From JAJYVT01 sp035534455 (GTDB taxonomy: Bacteria > Actinomycetota > Acidimicrobiia > Acidimicrobiales > RAAP-2), in NCBI GenBank assembly GCA_035534455.1, contig DATLRV010000039.1, forward strand, positions 1-54,573: a DNA stretch of 54,573 bases. The letters are read 5' to 3'. The position numbers were made by a program, and so were the translations under genes. The stretch's first letter is position 1, and each line of letters begins with the position of its first letter. The notes beneath the pieces are model-generated. The model made no database searches. It saw only the letters and a list, made by a program, of their open reading frames with translations, and was not told the origin of the DNA. Positions 40,850-49,699 of the stretch are shown here, in pieces.

Positions 40850-40855
40850 TACAAT
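40850..40855 (+). promoter_or_regulatory. Candidate -10 box of the rightward operon
   Basis: TACAAT at 40850-40855 is the best -10 hexamer between the divergent genes at 40730 and 40985. No good -35 box is found at 16-18 bp. The remaining 254-nt intergenic region shows only the inverted repeat at 40734. Confidence 0.35.
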
Positions 40856-40984
40856 CGTCGACGCTGCGCCGGACGAACAAGGCCGTGCACCGCGCACGGT
40901 CGCCACGCTCTCTGCTCATGTGCGCGCCGACGTGGTGGGCGCTCGCATCGGACGAGGGCCGGGCGCCCGAGGAACCGAAGGGGT

Positions 40985-42514
40985 ATGGGGGAATTGGTCG
41001 ACTCGCCAGCCACCGTCGACGGGACCCTGGCAGCCGCTGCCGAGCTCCTCGCCAGTGCCAGTGGCATCTCCTGGGCGTACGACCTGCTCACCGAGGTGGC
41101 CGCCCGCAACAGCCTCACCGGCGCCTGGCTCGTGCTGCACCCGGGCACGGACCCGGACCCCGCGCCGTCCGCCGGGCCGCAACTCTTCGCGCTCGGGGGG
41201 AGACCGGTTCCCGTGAGCACCGCCGCGGCCCTGCTGCGGCGACCCCCCGGGGTCTACGGCGAGCCCCACGAACTGGACACAACGACGAGACAGGGACTCG
41301 CCGCGATGTGCGCGATGTGCTTCCGTGGATCCGTCACCTCGCTGCGCGCGGCCGTCGATCCTCTCTCGGGCCTCTCGAGCCGCACCGCCATCCGCGCCGC
41401 GGTCGTCCGGGCCACGGCCTGCGCCGCCCGCTACGGATGGTCGTCGACGCTCGTGCGCCTGACCACGGGCGGGGACTCCCCCGGCGGCGATCGGTGGCGC
41501 GCCCTGGCCGCGGCGCTGCGGCACGCACTCCGCAGCGGGGACGAGGCGGGCGTGACATCGCCGGGCATCGCGCTCGCGATCCTCGGCAATGCAGGCCCCG
41601 ATGCAGTCCGGCCCTTCATTGCCAGGGTGCGCGCGGCCCTGAGCGCGGCCGGCAGGGACGACATCGACCTCCACGCGTCCACGGCGAGCTCGCCCTCGGA
41701 GACCGTCGACCCCGCCGAACTGGAGCGGCTGACGGCAGAACGGCTCTCGGACGCCGGAGTCGCGACGCCTGTGGCCTCCGACCCCGCGACGACACTGGAG
41801 CTCGAGCTCCGGCTCGTCCCCGGCGTCGTGTCCGTCGCCATGGCCACACCGATCGTCGTCCTGTCGGCGTCGGCGCCGGACCCCTCCCACGAGGAGGTGC
41901 ACCGGGTGGCCCGGTCGCGCCTTCCCGGCGCGTCCGTCAGCATCCTCTCGCTCGCCGACGAGCCCGCCGCCGCGCAGGGAGGTCCGGCGCGTCCGGCTCC
42001 CTCGGCGGGGGGTGGCGGCACGACCGAACCCGAGCACGTCAACGGCAACGGCAACCGCCGCGTGGAGGACGCCACGCCGCACGCCATCTCCGCCACGGCG
42101 CCCGGCGGCGGCGCCACCACCGAGCTCGGCGGTGGCGCACGTGTGTCGTTCCTCCAGGCGAGCTTCGACCCCGAGCGCGGCACCAGCGAGGTGTCGCTCT
42201 CCCTCGGGGCGACGCGCGGGACGGGCCGAGCGCCTGCTGGCCCCCTCGCCGGCGGCGCACAGGCAACGCTCAATGCGTTGCGCGCCCTCTCCATCGACAT
42301 CCCCTTCTATCTCGTCTCGGCCGAGCGGGCGCACGGCGTGCCCGGCGAGCCCGTCGTCGTGGTGCTCGCGCCGAGGCGGGGACCCGGCGTGGAGACCAAC
42401 AGGACGGTGGAGCGGCTGGGCGTCGCGACCGGGAACGAGGACGTCGAGGCGGCGAGCCGCGCGACGCTCGGCGCGCTGAACCGGCACCTTGCGAGGGGCC
42501 CTGTCGCTCCATGA
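40985..42514 (+). CDS. Protein of unknown function with GGDEF-like remnant, coupled to the MoeY-like gene
   Basis: A 509-residue cytoplasmic protein not recognised as a named family. Residues 1-115 are a small sensor-like domain. At about 120-240 the order VDPLSGLSSRTAIRAAV, STLVRLTTGGD and ALAILGNAG follows a GGDEF fold without its active site. After a Gly/Pro/Thr-rich linker (about 325-375), residues 378-505 form a separate alpha/beta domain (VSFLQASFDPERGTSEVSL, ATLNALRALSIDIPF, GEPVVVVLAP, ASRATLGALNRHL). Its last codons overlap the next gene by ATGA, which implies stoichiometric partnership with the large fusion protein. No catalytic function can be assigned. Confidence 0.65.
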   Translation: MGELVDSPATVDGTLAAAAELLASASGISWAYDLLTEVAARNSLTGAWLVLHPGTDPDPAPSAGPQLFALGGRPVPVSTAAALLRRPPGVYGEPHELDTTTRQGLAAMCAMCFRGSVTSLRAAVDPLSGLSSRTAIRAAVVRATACAARYGWSSTLVRLTTGGDSPGGDRWRALAAALRHALRSGDEAGVTSPGIALAILGNAGPDAVRPFIARVRAALSAAGRDDIDLHASTASSPSETVDPAELERLTAERLSDAGVATPVASDPATTLELELRLVPGVVSVAMATPIVVLSASAPDPSHEEVHRVARSRLPGASVSILSLADEPAAAQGGPARPAPSAGGGGTTEPEHVNGNGNRRVEDATPHAISATAPGGGATTELGGGARVSFLQASFDPERGTSEVSLSLGATRGTGRAPAGPLAGGAQATLNALRALSIDIPFYLVSAERAHGVPGEPVVVVLAPRRGPGVETNRTVERLGVATGNEDVEAASRATLGALNRHLARGPVAP

Positions 42515-45309
42515 AGACCTTCCGCTACGGCGCGTCGTTCTATGACCGCGCCAGCGGACTGCGCTTCGAGGCGCACCACCCGCTGAGCCGCCCCGACCGC
42601 TGGCGCGCCTACCTCAAGGGCGCCAACCGCGAGTACGCGCGCTACGGAATCGACGGGCTCGTCGACCCGCAGGCGCTCGAGCGGGGTGACGGCGTGTCCC
42701 TCTTCTTCGTCGGCGTGGACGCGCAGGACCGTGTGGTGGCCGGGTTGCGGTGCCACGGGCCGCTCGACGATGCCGCCGCGGCGCAGGCTCTCGCCGAGAT
42801 GGCCTCATCCCCGGAGTGGGAGGAGCACCGCGCGGCCGTCGAGGCGGTCGCCCCCTACGGCGTCATCGAGATGAAGGGGGCGTGGCGTGAGATGAGCGGC
42901 GACGGCAGCCCGCTCGTCGGCGCGGCCATGGTGCGTTGCTGCGCCCACGCAATCGAGTGGCTCAACGCGGAGGTGCTCCTCGCCGCGGTCGCGGACCGGA
43001 TGCGGCCGGTGATGGCCTCCGTGGGCAGCACGATGCTCGGGGCCGAATCGGTGCCGTACCCGACCGAGCAGTACCGCACGATCCTCACCGGCATGCGACG
43101 GCCCCGCTACCAGGGGCTGCTCACCGAGGCGCAGGCACGACTCGTCCGCGAGGACGCCGAGCAATTGCGCCAACCGCCGGAGCGGTCCTTCACAACCGGG
43201 TGGCGTCCGATCTTGCTCGACGTTCGGCACCGCCCAGACCGCCAAATCCTCACGAACCTTCGCGCCGATCCGGGCATCGACATCGTCGACGTGATCGACC
43301 GGCAGCGCGACGAGCTCGGCCGGCTCCTCCCTGCGCCGCCCGAAGATCTCTGGGAAGAGACCTCGAGGCACGTGTACCTCCCGTGGCGGCGGACCGTCGT
43401 TCACATGCTCGGGCCCCGCGCCTTCGCCACGTTGCGCCTCGACAGGAACCGCCACCGGATCACGGCAGGGGAGCAGGTGCGACTTGCACGCCAGCGCGTG
43501 GGGGTCGTCGGGCTGAGCGCAGGCCACGCCGTCGCGGTGACGATCGCCCTCGAGGGCCTCTGTGGCGAGCTGCGGGTCGCCGACCTCGACGAGGTCGAGG
43601 TGTCGAACCTGAACCGGCTGCCCGCCTCGATCCTCGACGTCGGCACGAACAAGGCCGTGGTGGCGGCGCGGCGAATCGCCGAGCTCGACCCGTACCTGCC
43701 GGTCCAGACCCTCACCGACGGAATCGGCGCGGACAACGTCGACGAGTTCATCGCCGGGCTCGACGTGGTCATCGAAGAGTGCGACGACCTGGCGATGAAG
43801 CTTCTCGTACGAGAAGCCGCCCGCCGGCAGCGGGTCGCCGTCGTGATGGAGACGAGCGACCGAGGGATGATCGACGTGGAACGGTTCGACCTCGAGCCGG
43901 ATCGCCCGGTGTTTCACGGCCTCCTCGGCGACATCGGCGCCGACGCGCTGGTGTCGCTCACCACCGCCGAGAAGGTCCCCTACGTGCTCGCGATCGTCGA
44001 CGCGCCGCAGGGGTCCGCACGGGGTGCCGCGTCGATGGCGGAGATCGGTCGCACCATCTCCAGCTGGCCACAGCTCGGGTCCGAGGTGACCCTCGGCGGC
44101 GCGATCGTCGCTGCGACCGTGCGCCGGCTCGGGCTCGGTGAGGACGTGCCCTCAGGTCGGGCTCGCGTGGACCTGGACGCGATCGTCTCCTCGCTCGAGA
44201 GCCCCGAGTCTGCGGGCAGCGGCATCGCCGGTCCCCTCGGGGCACTTCCGTCGGACTGGGGACGGTTCATCGTCCACGCCGCCACCCTCGCACCCTCCTG
44301 CGGCAACGGACAGCCGTGGCGATTCGACCTGAGCGCCCGCGATCTTGCGATCGCGTTCGACCGGTCGAGGACCTGCGGCGCAATGGACGTCCGGTCACGG
44401 GCGAGCTACGTCGGACTCGGCGCCGCGCTCTTCAACGCCCGGGTCGCCGCTGCCGCTGCGGGCCGTCTGGGTGCGTTCGAGCTGTTCCCCGAGGGCCCGA
44501 GCTCCGACGTCGCGGCCTCCCTCACGTTCGGAACCACATCCGATCCCGCGCTCGCAGAGCTCCGCGATGCGATGCTCGAGCGTTGCTCGAACCGGAGGCA
44601 CGGCTCCCCCGTCGCGCTCGACCTCGCGGTCGTCAGCCGCATGACCCGGGCCGCAGCCGCCGAGCAGGCGAGGCTCCATCTCGTCACGGGGCCCGACAGG
44701 TTGGCGGAGTGCGCGGAGATCTTCGCTGCGGCGGAGCGCGTGCGCTTCCTCCACCCGACGCTCCGTGAGGAGACCATCCGGGAGCTGCGGTGGCCGGGCG
44801 AGGACGTCTCGACCGGGATCGACGTCGCGACCCTCGAGCTCTCGGGCCCGGAGGCCGGCTCCCTCCAGCTGCTCCAGCGAGCGGACGTGATGGAGCTGCT
44901 CGATCGCTGGGACGCCGGGGGCGCCCTGGGCGACTACCTCAAACGGTCCTTGGCATCGAGCTCCGCCGTCGCCGTGGTGACCGTCGAGAGCGCCAGCCCC
45001 GCGTCCTATCTGACCGGCGGCATGGCGCTCGAGCGGGTCTGGATCGAGGCGCAGCGAGCGGGACTCGCCGTGCAGGCGATCGCCCCCGCCTTCCTCTACG
45101 CGGTGCAGGAGCGGGACTTCGACGCCTTGGGCGGCAGCCGTTGGGCCGAAGACCTCCGGACGCTCTCGGCGAGGTTCCGGCGGCTGCTCGACCTCGGTCC
45201 CCACACAGTCCCGATCCTCACCTTGCGGCTCGGGCACGCGGCGCCGCCGAGGGTCAGGAGCGCCCGCCTGCCGCTCGACCAGGTGCTCCGACGTCGGGCC
45301 GAGTCCTGA
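42511..45309 (+). CDS. Acyltransferase-like / E1-like (ThiF) / nitroreductase-like fusion (MoeY-like)
   Basis: A 932-residue protein of three parts. Residues 1-215 resemble an acyltransferase of the N-acyl-amino-acid/homoserine-lactone synthase kind (RFEAHHPLSRPDRWRAY, VVAGLRCHG, YPTEQYRTIL). Residues about 300-560 are a ThiF/E1 adenylating fold with nucleotide loop GVVGLSAGHAVA (331-342), DLDEVEVSNLNRLPA and a long Rossmann half; no CxxC zinc pairs are seen. Residues about 575-925 look like a nitroreductase flavin fold (HAATLAPSCGNGQPWRF, CSNRRHG, ASYLTGGMALERVWIEAQRAGLAVQ). The E1-nitroreductase part recalls M. tuberculosis Rv1355c (MoeY), which also lies beside a GGDEF-EAL gene. The reaction is unknown; adenylation plus flavin chemistry on an acylated substrate is conceivable. 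Confidence 0.75.
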   Translation: MKTFRYGASFYDRASGLRFEAHHPLSRPDRWRAYLKGANREYARYGIDGLVDPQALERGDGVSLFFVGVDAQDRVVAGLRCHGPLDDAAAAQALAEMASSPEWEEHRAAVEAVAPYGVIEMKGAWREMSGDGSPLVGAAMVRCCAHAIEWLNAEVLLAAVADRMRPVMASVGSTMLGAESVPYPTEQYRTILTGMRRPRYQGLLTEAQARLVREDAEQLRQPPERSFTTGWRPILLDVRHRPDRQILTNLRADPGIDIVDVIDRQRDELGRLLPAPPEDLWEETSRHVYLPWRRTVVHMLGPRAFATLRLDRNRHRITAGEQVRLARQRVGVVGLSAGHAVAVTIALEGLCGELRVADLDEVEVSNLNRLPASILDVGTNKAVVAARRIAELDPYLPVQTLTDGIGADNVDEFIAGLDVVIEECDDLAMKLLVREAARRQRVAVVMETSDRGMIDVERFDLEPDRPVFHGLLGDIGADALVSLTTAEKVPYVLAIVDAPQGSARGAASMAEIGRTISSWPQLGSEVTLGGAIVAATVRRLGLGEDVPSGRARVDLDAIVSSLESPESAGSGIAGPLGALPSDWGRFIVHAATLAPSCGNGQPWRFDLSARDLAIAFDRSRTCGAMDVRSRASYVGLGAALFNARVAAAAAGRLGAFELFPEGPSSDVAASLTFGTTSDPALAELRDAMLERCSNRRHGSPVALDLAVVSRMTRAAAAEQARLHLVTGPDRLAECAEIFAAAERVRFLHPTLREETIRELRWPGEDVSTGIDVATLELSGPEAGSLQLLQRADVMELLDRWDAGGALGDYLKRSLASSSAVAVVTVESASPASYLTGGMALERVWIEAQRAGLAVQAIAPAFLYAVQERDFDALGGSRWAEDLRTLSARFRRLLDLGPHTVPILTLRLGHAAPPRVRSARLPLDQVLRRRAES

Positions 45310-45449
45310 GCTGACCTGACCTACCCCGAAGCATTCCGAGGGGCTGGCGGCACTCGGTCGCCAATCGTCCCTGAACCGGCCTTCACCCCGGCTGGACGGG
45401 CGCCCGGCTCGCTGACCAGCTAAGATCATCGGGGTCGGAGGAGTTGGGG

Positions 45450-47795
45450 ATGGGAAAGACCGTGGATGCCCTCTTTTCAGACGGCGTCGGTGGAGACAAT
45501 CTCGGCGAGGTGCTGGCCGGCGCGCTCCGGTTGCTGAGCGGCGCGGTCGCCGTCGAGTACGTCCCGGCGTCGACTGCCCACACCCCGATCGTCTGGGCGG
45601 ACCTGACACACGCGGCAACGACCGCCGCCCTGCACACGGCCGTGAGCGAACGGCTGACGGCGGGCGGTCCCTGGGGCGCCGCCATGGCCGGCTCGAACAT
45701 GTCGTGGATCGAGCCCACGGAAGCCACCCAGGGCCCGGCGGCCTCGGCGGGCGACGACAGAGACACAGGGTCGGGCGCAGGCGCCGAGGGGGAACGGGTC
45801 TCGACGGGAGCCTTTGCCGTGGCCTTCCGCGAGCGGCCGCCGCTCGCCGCCGACGAGATCGAGACGGTGCGGCTCTTCGCTCGGCTCGCGAATGCCGTCA
45901 CCGCCCCCGGGGTCGCCCCGCAGGCGACCGCCAAGCAGCGCAGGCTCGACGACCTCGTGTCGACGATCAGCGAACGGCTCATGTCGACCACCGGCCCGAC
46001 GCTGCGGCTCGCGCTCGACTGGGCCGTCGAGGTGCTGTGCCAGTTCCTCGGGGCGGACGTCGCCTTCTTGCGCCGCAACGATCACGCTCGGGGGATGAGC
46101 GTTCTCATGGCCTTCTACCCCCCGCGCGGTCTGCCTCTCGAAGAGGACCCCCTGGGCATCGTGCCGTTCGACTCCGACCCGATCTTCGCGGCGACCAAGG
46201 ACTTGAAGGTTCCCTTCATCGTGCGCAACGCGGCCGAGACGGACGACCGCTACCTCCAGCGCGTACGTGACGCCGGTGGTCCCGACGAGTTCACCGGCGC
46301 GGGGGTGCCGCTCGTGCACGGCGACACGACCGAAGGCGTGCTCGCCTTCGTCTACCTGACTCCGTACACGTGGTCCGAGCACGAGATCAACGCGCTCCGG
46401 GCGGTCGCCGCGCTGCTCGTGCAGCTGCTGCGCCGCGTGGATGCCGAGGAACGCCTGCGTCACAGCGCGTTGACCGACGACCTGACCGGCCTCGCCAACC
46501 GCAGAGCCCTCCTCGAGGAGGTCACCAACCGCAGCTTGGGCAACAAGGGGGCGCTCGCACTGCTCTTCATCGACCTCGACCGGTTCAAGGTCATGAACGA
46601 CCAGCTCGGGCACCGCGCCGGGGACAAGGTGCTCCAGGTCATCGCCGACCGGATCCGGACGTCGTTGCGGCCGACCGACTTCGCGGCCCGCCTGGGTGGC
46701 GACGAGTTCGTCGTGGTCCTCGGTGACGCCGACGGGGGGTTGGGGGCGGTCGCCGCGGCGAACCGGCTCCTCGACCTCATCGCCCTCCCGATCGACCTCG
46801 GAGGGCAGCGGGTCGCCCATACCGGCAGCGTCGGGATCGCGATCACCGAGGGGGACAGCCTCACGGCCGAGGAGCTGCTCGGGCAGGCCGACATCGCGCT
46901 GTACGCGGCGAAGTCGCACGGGCGGAGCCGCGCGGTCGTGTTCGACCACGAGCTCGAGGCAAGCGTCGCCCAGCGTTCCACGATCGAGCTCCTGTTGCGC
47001 CAGGCGCTCGACGAGGATGCGTTGCGGGTGATGTACCAACCGGAGTTCGATCTCGCCACGGGGCGGTTGCTCGGGGTCGAGGCCCTCGTGCGTTGGTTCC
47101 GCAGCGGCGAGGGATTCGTGGAGGCGGCGAAATTCGTGCCGATCGCCGAGGAGACGCACCTCATCACCGACATCGACCGGTGGGTGCTCGAGGAGGCGTG
47201 CAAGCAGCTCGCGTCGTGGCGCCGCACCTACGGCGAGCTGGACCTCGTGATGCGGGTGAACATGTCCCCCGCCCAGCTCGGGGTGTCCGGCATCGTGGGG
47301 CTCGTCGCCGACTGCCTGCGGCGATCGGGTCTCCCCCCGGAGCTCTTGTGCCTGGAGATCACCGAGCAAGCCGTCATCGCCGACGTGGACCAGGCGGTGC
47401 AGGTGCTCGAGGACATCCGGGCGATGGGCGTCAAGCTCGCGATCGACGACTTCGGGACCGGCTTCAGCTCCATGAGCCAGCTGAAGTCCCTCCCGGTGGA
47501 CTGCCTGAAGATCGACCGCACCTTCGTCGACCACATCGCCCACGACCCGACGGACCAGGCGATCGTGGACACCATCGTGCGCCTGGCCCGCGCGTTCGAG
47601 CTCGACGTCGTCGGCGAGGGCATCGAGACGATGGAGGACCTGTCGACGCTCTTGCGCCTCGGCTGTCGGCGCGGTCAGGGCTACCTGCTCGCCCGGCCTC
47701 TCCCGCCGGACGAGGTGGGCATCTTCATCGAGCGAGGGGGCATCGACCTCACCACGCTCGAGTCCGCAGAGGCCGCCCTGGCGTCAGGGCGCTGA
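45450..47795 (+). CDS. Bifunctional c-di-GMP protein (GAF-GGDEF-EAL)
   Basis: A 781-residue cytoplasmic protein. Residues 1-165 form a first GAF-like region, and residues 170-335 a second GAF (LALDWAVEVLCQFLGADVAF). GGDEF: DDLTGLANRRALLEEV, FIDLDRFKVMNDQLGHRAGD, RLGGDEFVVVL (416-420), with the inhibitory site RPTD. EAL: MYQPEFDLATGRLLGVEALV (EAL at 544-546), NMSPAQLG, EITE, KLAIDDFGTGFSSMSQLKSL and GEGIE. Cyclase residues and the phosphodiesterase metal ligands are all present, so either activity is possible. ATG 45450 follows GGAGGAG. It is the next gene after the MoeY-like fusion, 140 nt away, like Rv1354c beside Rv1355c. Confidence 0.92.
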   Translation: MGKTVDALFSDGVGGDNLGEVLAGALRLLSGAVAVEYVPASTAHTPIVWADLTHAATTAALHTAVSERLTAGGPWGAAMAGSNMSWIEPTEATQGPAASAGDDRDTGSGAGAEGERVSTGAFAVAFRERPPLAADEIETVRLFARLANAVTAPGVAPQATAKQRRLDDLVSTISERLMSTTGPTLRLALDWAVEVLCQFLGADVAFLRRNDHARGMSVLMAFYPPRGLPLEEDPLGIVPFDSDPIFAATKDLKVPFIVRNAAETDDRYLQRVRDAGGPDEFTGAGVPLVHGDTTEGVLAFVYLTPYTWSEHEINALRAVAALLVQLLRRVDAEERLRHSALTDDLTGLANRRALLEEVTNRSLGNKGALALLFIDLDRFKVMNDQLGHRAGDKVLQVIADRIRTSLRPTDFAARLGGDEFVVVLGDADGGLGAVAAANRLLDLIALPIDLGGQRVAHTGSVGIAITEGDSLTAEELLGQADIALYAAKSHGRSRAVVFDHELEASVAQRSTIELLLRQALDEDALRVMYQPEFDLATGRLLGVEALVRWFRSGEGFVEAAKFVPIAEETHLITDIDRWVLEEACKQLASWRRTYGELDLVMRVNMSPAQLGVSGIVGLVADCLRRSGLPPELLCLEITEQAVIADVDQAVQVLEDIRAMGVKLAIDDFGTGFSSMSQLKSLPVDCLKIDRTFVDHIAHDPTDQAIVDTIVRLARAFELDVVGEGIETMEDLSTLLRLGCRRGQGYLLARPLPPDEVGIFIERGGIDLTTLESAEAALASGR

Positions 47796-47825
47796 GGGGC
47801 GAGGGCTCCGGCTACAGGACGGAGC

Positions 47826-47859
47826 GGGGCGAGCTCAGAACAGGGGCGAGCTCAGAACA
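47826..47859. repeat. Two tandem 17-bp copies across the cnoX stop codon
   Basis: GGGGCGAGCTCAGAACA is repeated head to tail (47826-47842 and 47843-47859). The TGA stop of the leftward cnoX gene lies in the second copy. Unit length equals that of the repeat at the SDR stop (13936-13969), but the sequence differs. Confidence 0.95.
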
Positions 47860-48559
47860 ACCGGCTGGCCAGTGCCCTACGGTACTCCCCGGTGCGGGGG
47901 TCGTCCGGCCCGAGGGTCTCGAGCAGGTCGACGAACTGCTGGCGCGCGTCCTCGTCGTCGCGCACACGGGAGAGAAGGTCGTCGAGGGTCGCGGTGACGT
48001 CGCCCGCTGGCTCGACCCCGCGCGCAGTCAGCCGGGCCTCTGCGGCGACGGCGCGGACGTCGGCAGTCTCGGGGATCCGCGTGAGCAACTCGAGCGCCTC
48101 CTCGGGCTCGCCCCGATCGACGAGGATCCTGGCCAACCCGACCACCGCGCCGGGATGGTCCCGCTGGAGGTCGAGCGCCTTCCTGAGCGACGCCTCGTCG
48201 CCGGCCGCCACGAGCTGGTCGGCCTCGCTCGGGGGGGCTGGGGCGAGCTTGGCGACGAACTCGGCCACCTGAGACTGGGGGACCGCGCCGATGAAGCCGT
48301 CAACGACCTGCCCGTCGCGCATGGCGAACACGGCGGGGATCGACTGGACCCGGAAGCTCGCCGCGACCTGAGGGTTCTCGTCGACGTTCACCTTGGCGAG
48401 CTCGACGGCTCCGTCGGTCGCGGCGACGGCCTCTTCGAGCATCGGGCCGAGCGTCCTGCAGGGCCCGCACCATGGCGCCCAGAGGTCGACGACGACCGGG
48501 ACCGTCGCGGAACGATCGAGCACGGCGGTCTGGAACGTGGCGTCGGTGACGTCTGACAT
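47852..48559 (-). CDS. Thioredoxin-TPR co-chaperone (CnoX/YbbN-like)
   Basis: A 235-residue protein. Residues 1-110 are a thioredoxin domain with the active site WAPWCGPCRTLGPML and a cis-Pro in SIPAVFAM. Residues 120-235 are a TPR-like helical tail (LRKALDLQRDHPGAVVGLARILVDRGEPEEALELL) ending QFVDLLETLGPDDPR-EYRRALASRLF, typical of YbbN/CnoX. The family holds oxidised, unfolded proteins and passes them to chaperonins. Both active-site cysteines (WCGPC) are present. It is divergent from the phosphotransferase gene. Confidence 0.9.
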   Translation of the reverse strand: MSDVTDATFQTAVLDRSATVPVVVDLWAPWCGPCRTLGPMLEEAVAATDGAVELAKVNVDENPQVAASFRVQSIPAVFAMRDGQVVDGFIGAVPQSQVAEFVAKLAPAPPSEADQLVAAGDEASLRKALDLQRDHPGAVVGLARILVDRGEPEEALELLTRIPETADVRAVAAEARLTARGVEPAGDVTATLDDLLSRVRDDEDARQQFVDLLETLGPDDPRTGEYRRALASRLF

Positions 48560-48619
48560 GGCGACGACGATACCGGCCTCCGCCCTTCCCACGACCCGCC
48601 CCCGGTAGCGTCGGCGGAC

Positions 48620-49699
48620 ATGTCGACCGACGGCGCGGGCGTGGACCACGTCGGCCATCCCGCGCCGGTCGGCATCGACGTGGAGGCGGTGACGGCGTGG
48701 TTCCGTGCCCACGTCGGCGACGTCGAGCCCCCGCTTCGCTTCACCTTGGTCGCCGGCGGCCGGTCGAACCTCACCTACCGCGTCGACGGTGCGTCGGGCG
48801 GGGCGGTCGCGCTGCGTCGTCCCCCGGTGAGTCACGTCCTGCCCACCGCGCACGACATGGGGCGTGAGCACCGCATCCTCGCGGCCCTCGCGCCCACGGC
48901 CGTGCCGGTGCCCACCCCCCTCGGGCTCTGCGAGGACCCGGCCGTGACCGGTGCGCCGTTCTACGTGATGACCTTCGTCGAGGGCCTGGTGCTGCGGGAC
49001 GCGGGCAGCGGTGGACCGCTCCTGCCCGCCGCGGCCGCGCGCCGTGCGGCCGGCCTCGGCCTCGTCGACACCCTCGCCGCGCTCCACGCGCTCGACCCCG
49101 ACGCCGTCGGGCTCGGCGACCTGGCCAAACGGGAGGGCTACGTCGATCGGCAGCTCCGCCGATGGGGGCGGCAGTTCGCCCAGTCAGCCACGGTGGGGGT
49201 GGCCGCCCCCGGGCTCGTCGAGCGGGTCGGCGCCGACCTCGCCGCCAGGATCCCGCCGCAGCGTCGCACCTCGGTCGTCCACGGCGACTTCCGCATCGAC
49301 AACGCGGTGCTCCGCCCCGACGGGACTGTCGCGGCGGTCCTCGACTGGGAGCTGTGCACGTTGGGCGACCCGATGGCCGACCTCGGGACGTTCCTCGACT
49401 ACTGGGGTCTTCCCGCCGACGGTGAGCCGGTGCTCGGACGCGTCCCCGCGAGCGCCCTCGACGGCTTCCCGGAGCGCGACGACCTGACGCACCGGTACTC
49501 GGCGACCTCGGGCGCCGACGTCTCCGACGTCGGGTACTTCATGGCCTTCGGGTACTGGCGTCTGGCGTGCATCCTCCAGGGCGTCTACGCCCGCTACCTC
49601 GGTGGAGCCGGAGCGGGCGACCCGGACAGCGTGGAGCACTTCCCCGCCACCGTGGCTCGGCTGGTGCGGCTCGCGGCCACTACCCTCGGGACATCGTGA
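48620..49699 (+). CDS. Aminoglycoside-phosphotransferase-family kinase (ACAD10/FadE36-like)
   Basis: A 359-residue kinase-fold protein. N lobe: LRFTLVAGGRSNLTYRVDGA and GGAVALRRPP; hinge YVMTFVEGLVL; catalytic loop SVVHGDFRIDNAVL (Asp base); metal site VLDWELCTLGDPMADLG. This is the branch found in actinobacteria next to acyl-CoA dehydrogenases, thought to phosphorylate small hydroxylated metabolites such as hydroxyacyl-CoAs rather than antibiotics. ATG 48620. The stop overlaps the next start by GTGA. Confidence 0.9.
   Translation: MSTDGAGVDHVGHPAPVGIDVEAVTAWFRAHVGDVEPPLRFTLVAGGRSNLTYRVDGASGGAVALRRPPVSHVLPTAHDMGREHRILAALAPTAVPVPTPLGLCEDPAVTGAPFYVMTFVEGLVLRDAGSGGPLLPAAAARRAAGLGLVDTLAALHALDPDAVGLGDLAKREGYVDRQLRRWGRQFAQSATVGVAAPGLVERVGADLAARIPPQRRTSVVHGDFRIDNAVLRPDGTVAAVLDWELCTLGDPMADLGTFLDYWGLPADGEPVLGRVPASALDGFPERDDLTHRYSATSGADVSDVGYFMAFGYWRLACILQGVYARYLGGAGAGDPDSVEHFPATVARLVRLAATTLGTS

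Noticed and set aside
45310..45449. A hairpin around CCCCGAA/TTCCGAGGGG as terminator after the MoeY-like gene
   Set aside because: Pairing is interrupted by bulges and there is no T tract; not convincing, so the GGDEF-EAL gene may be in the same transcript.
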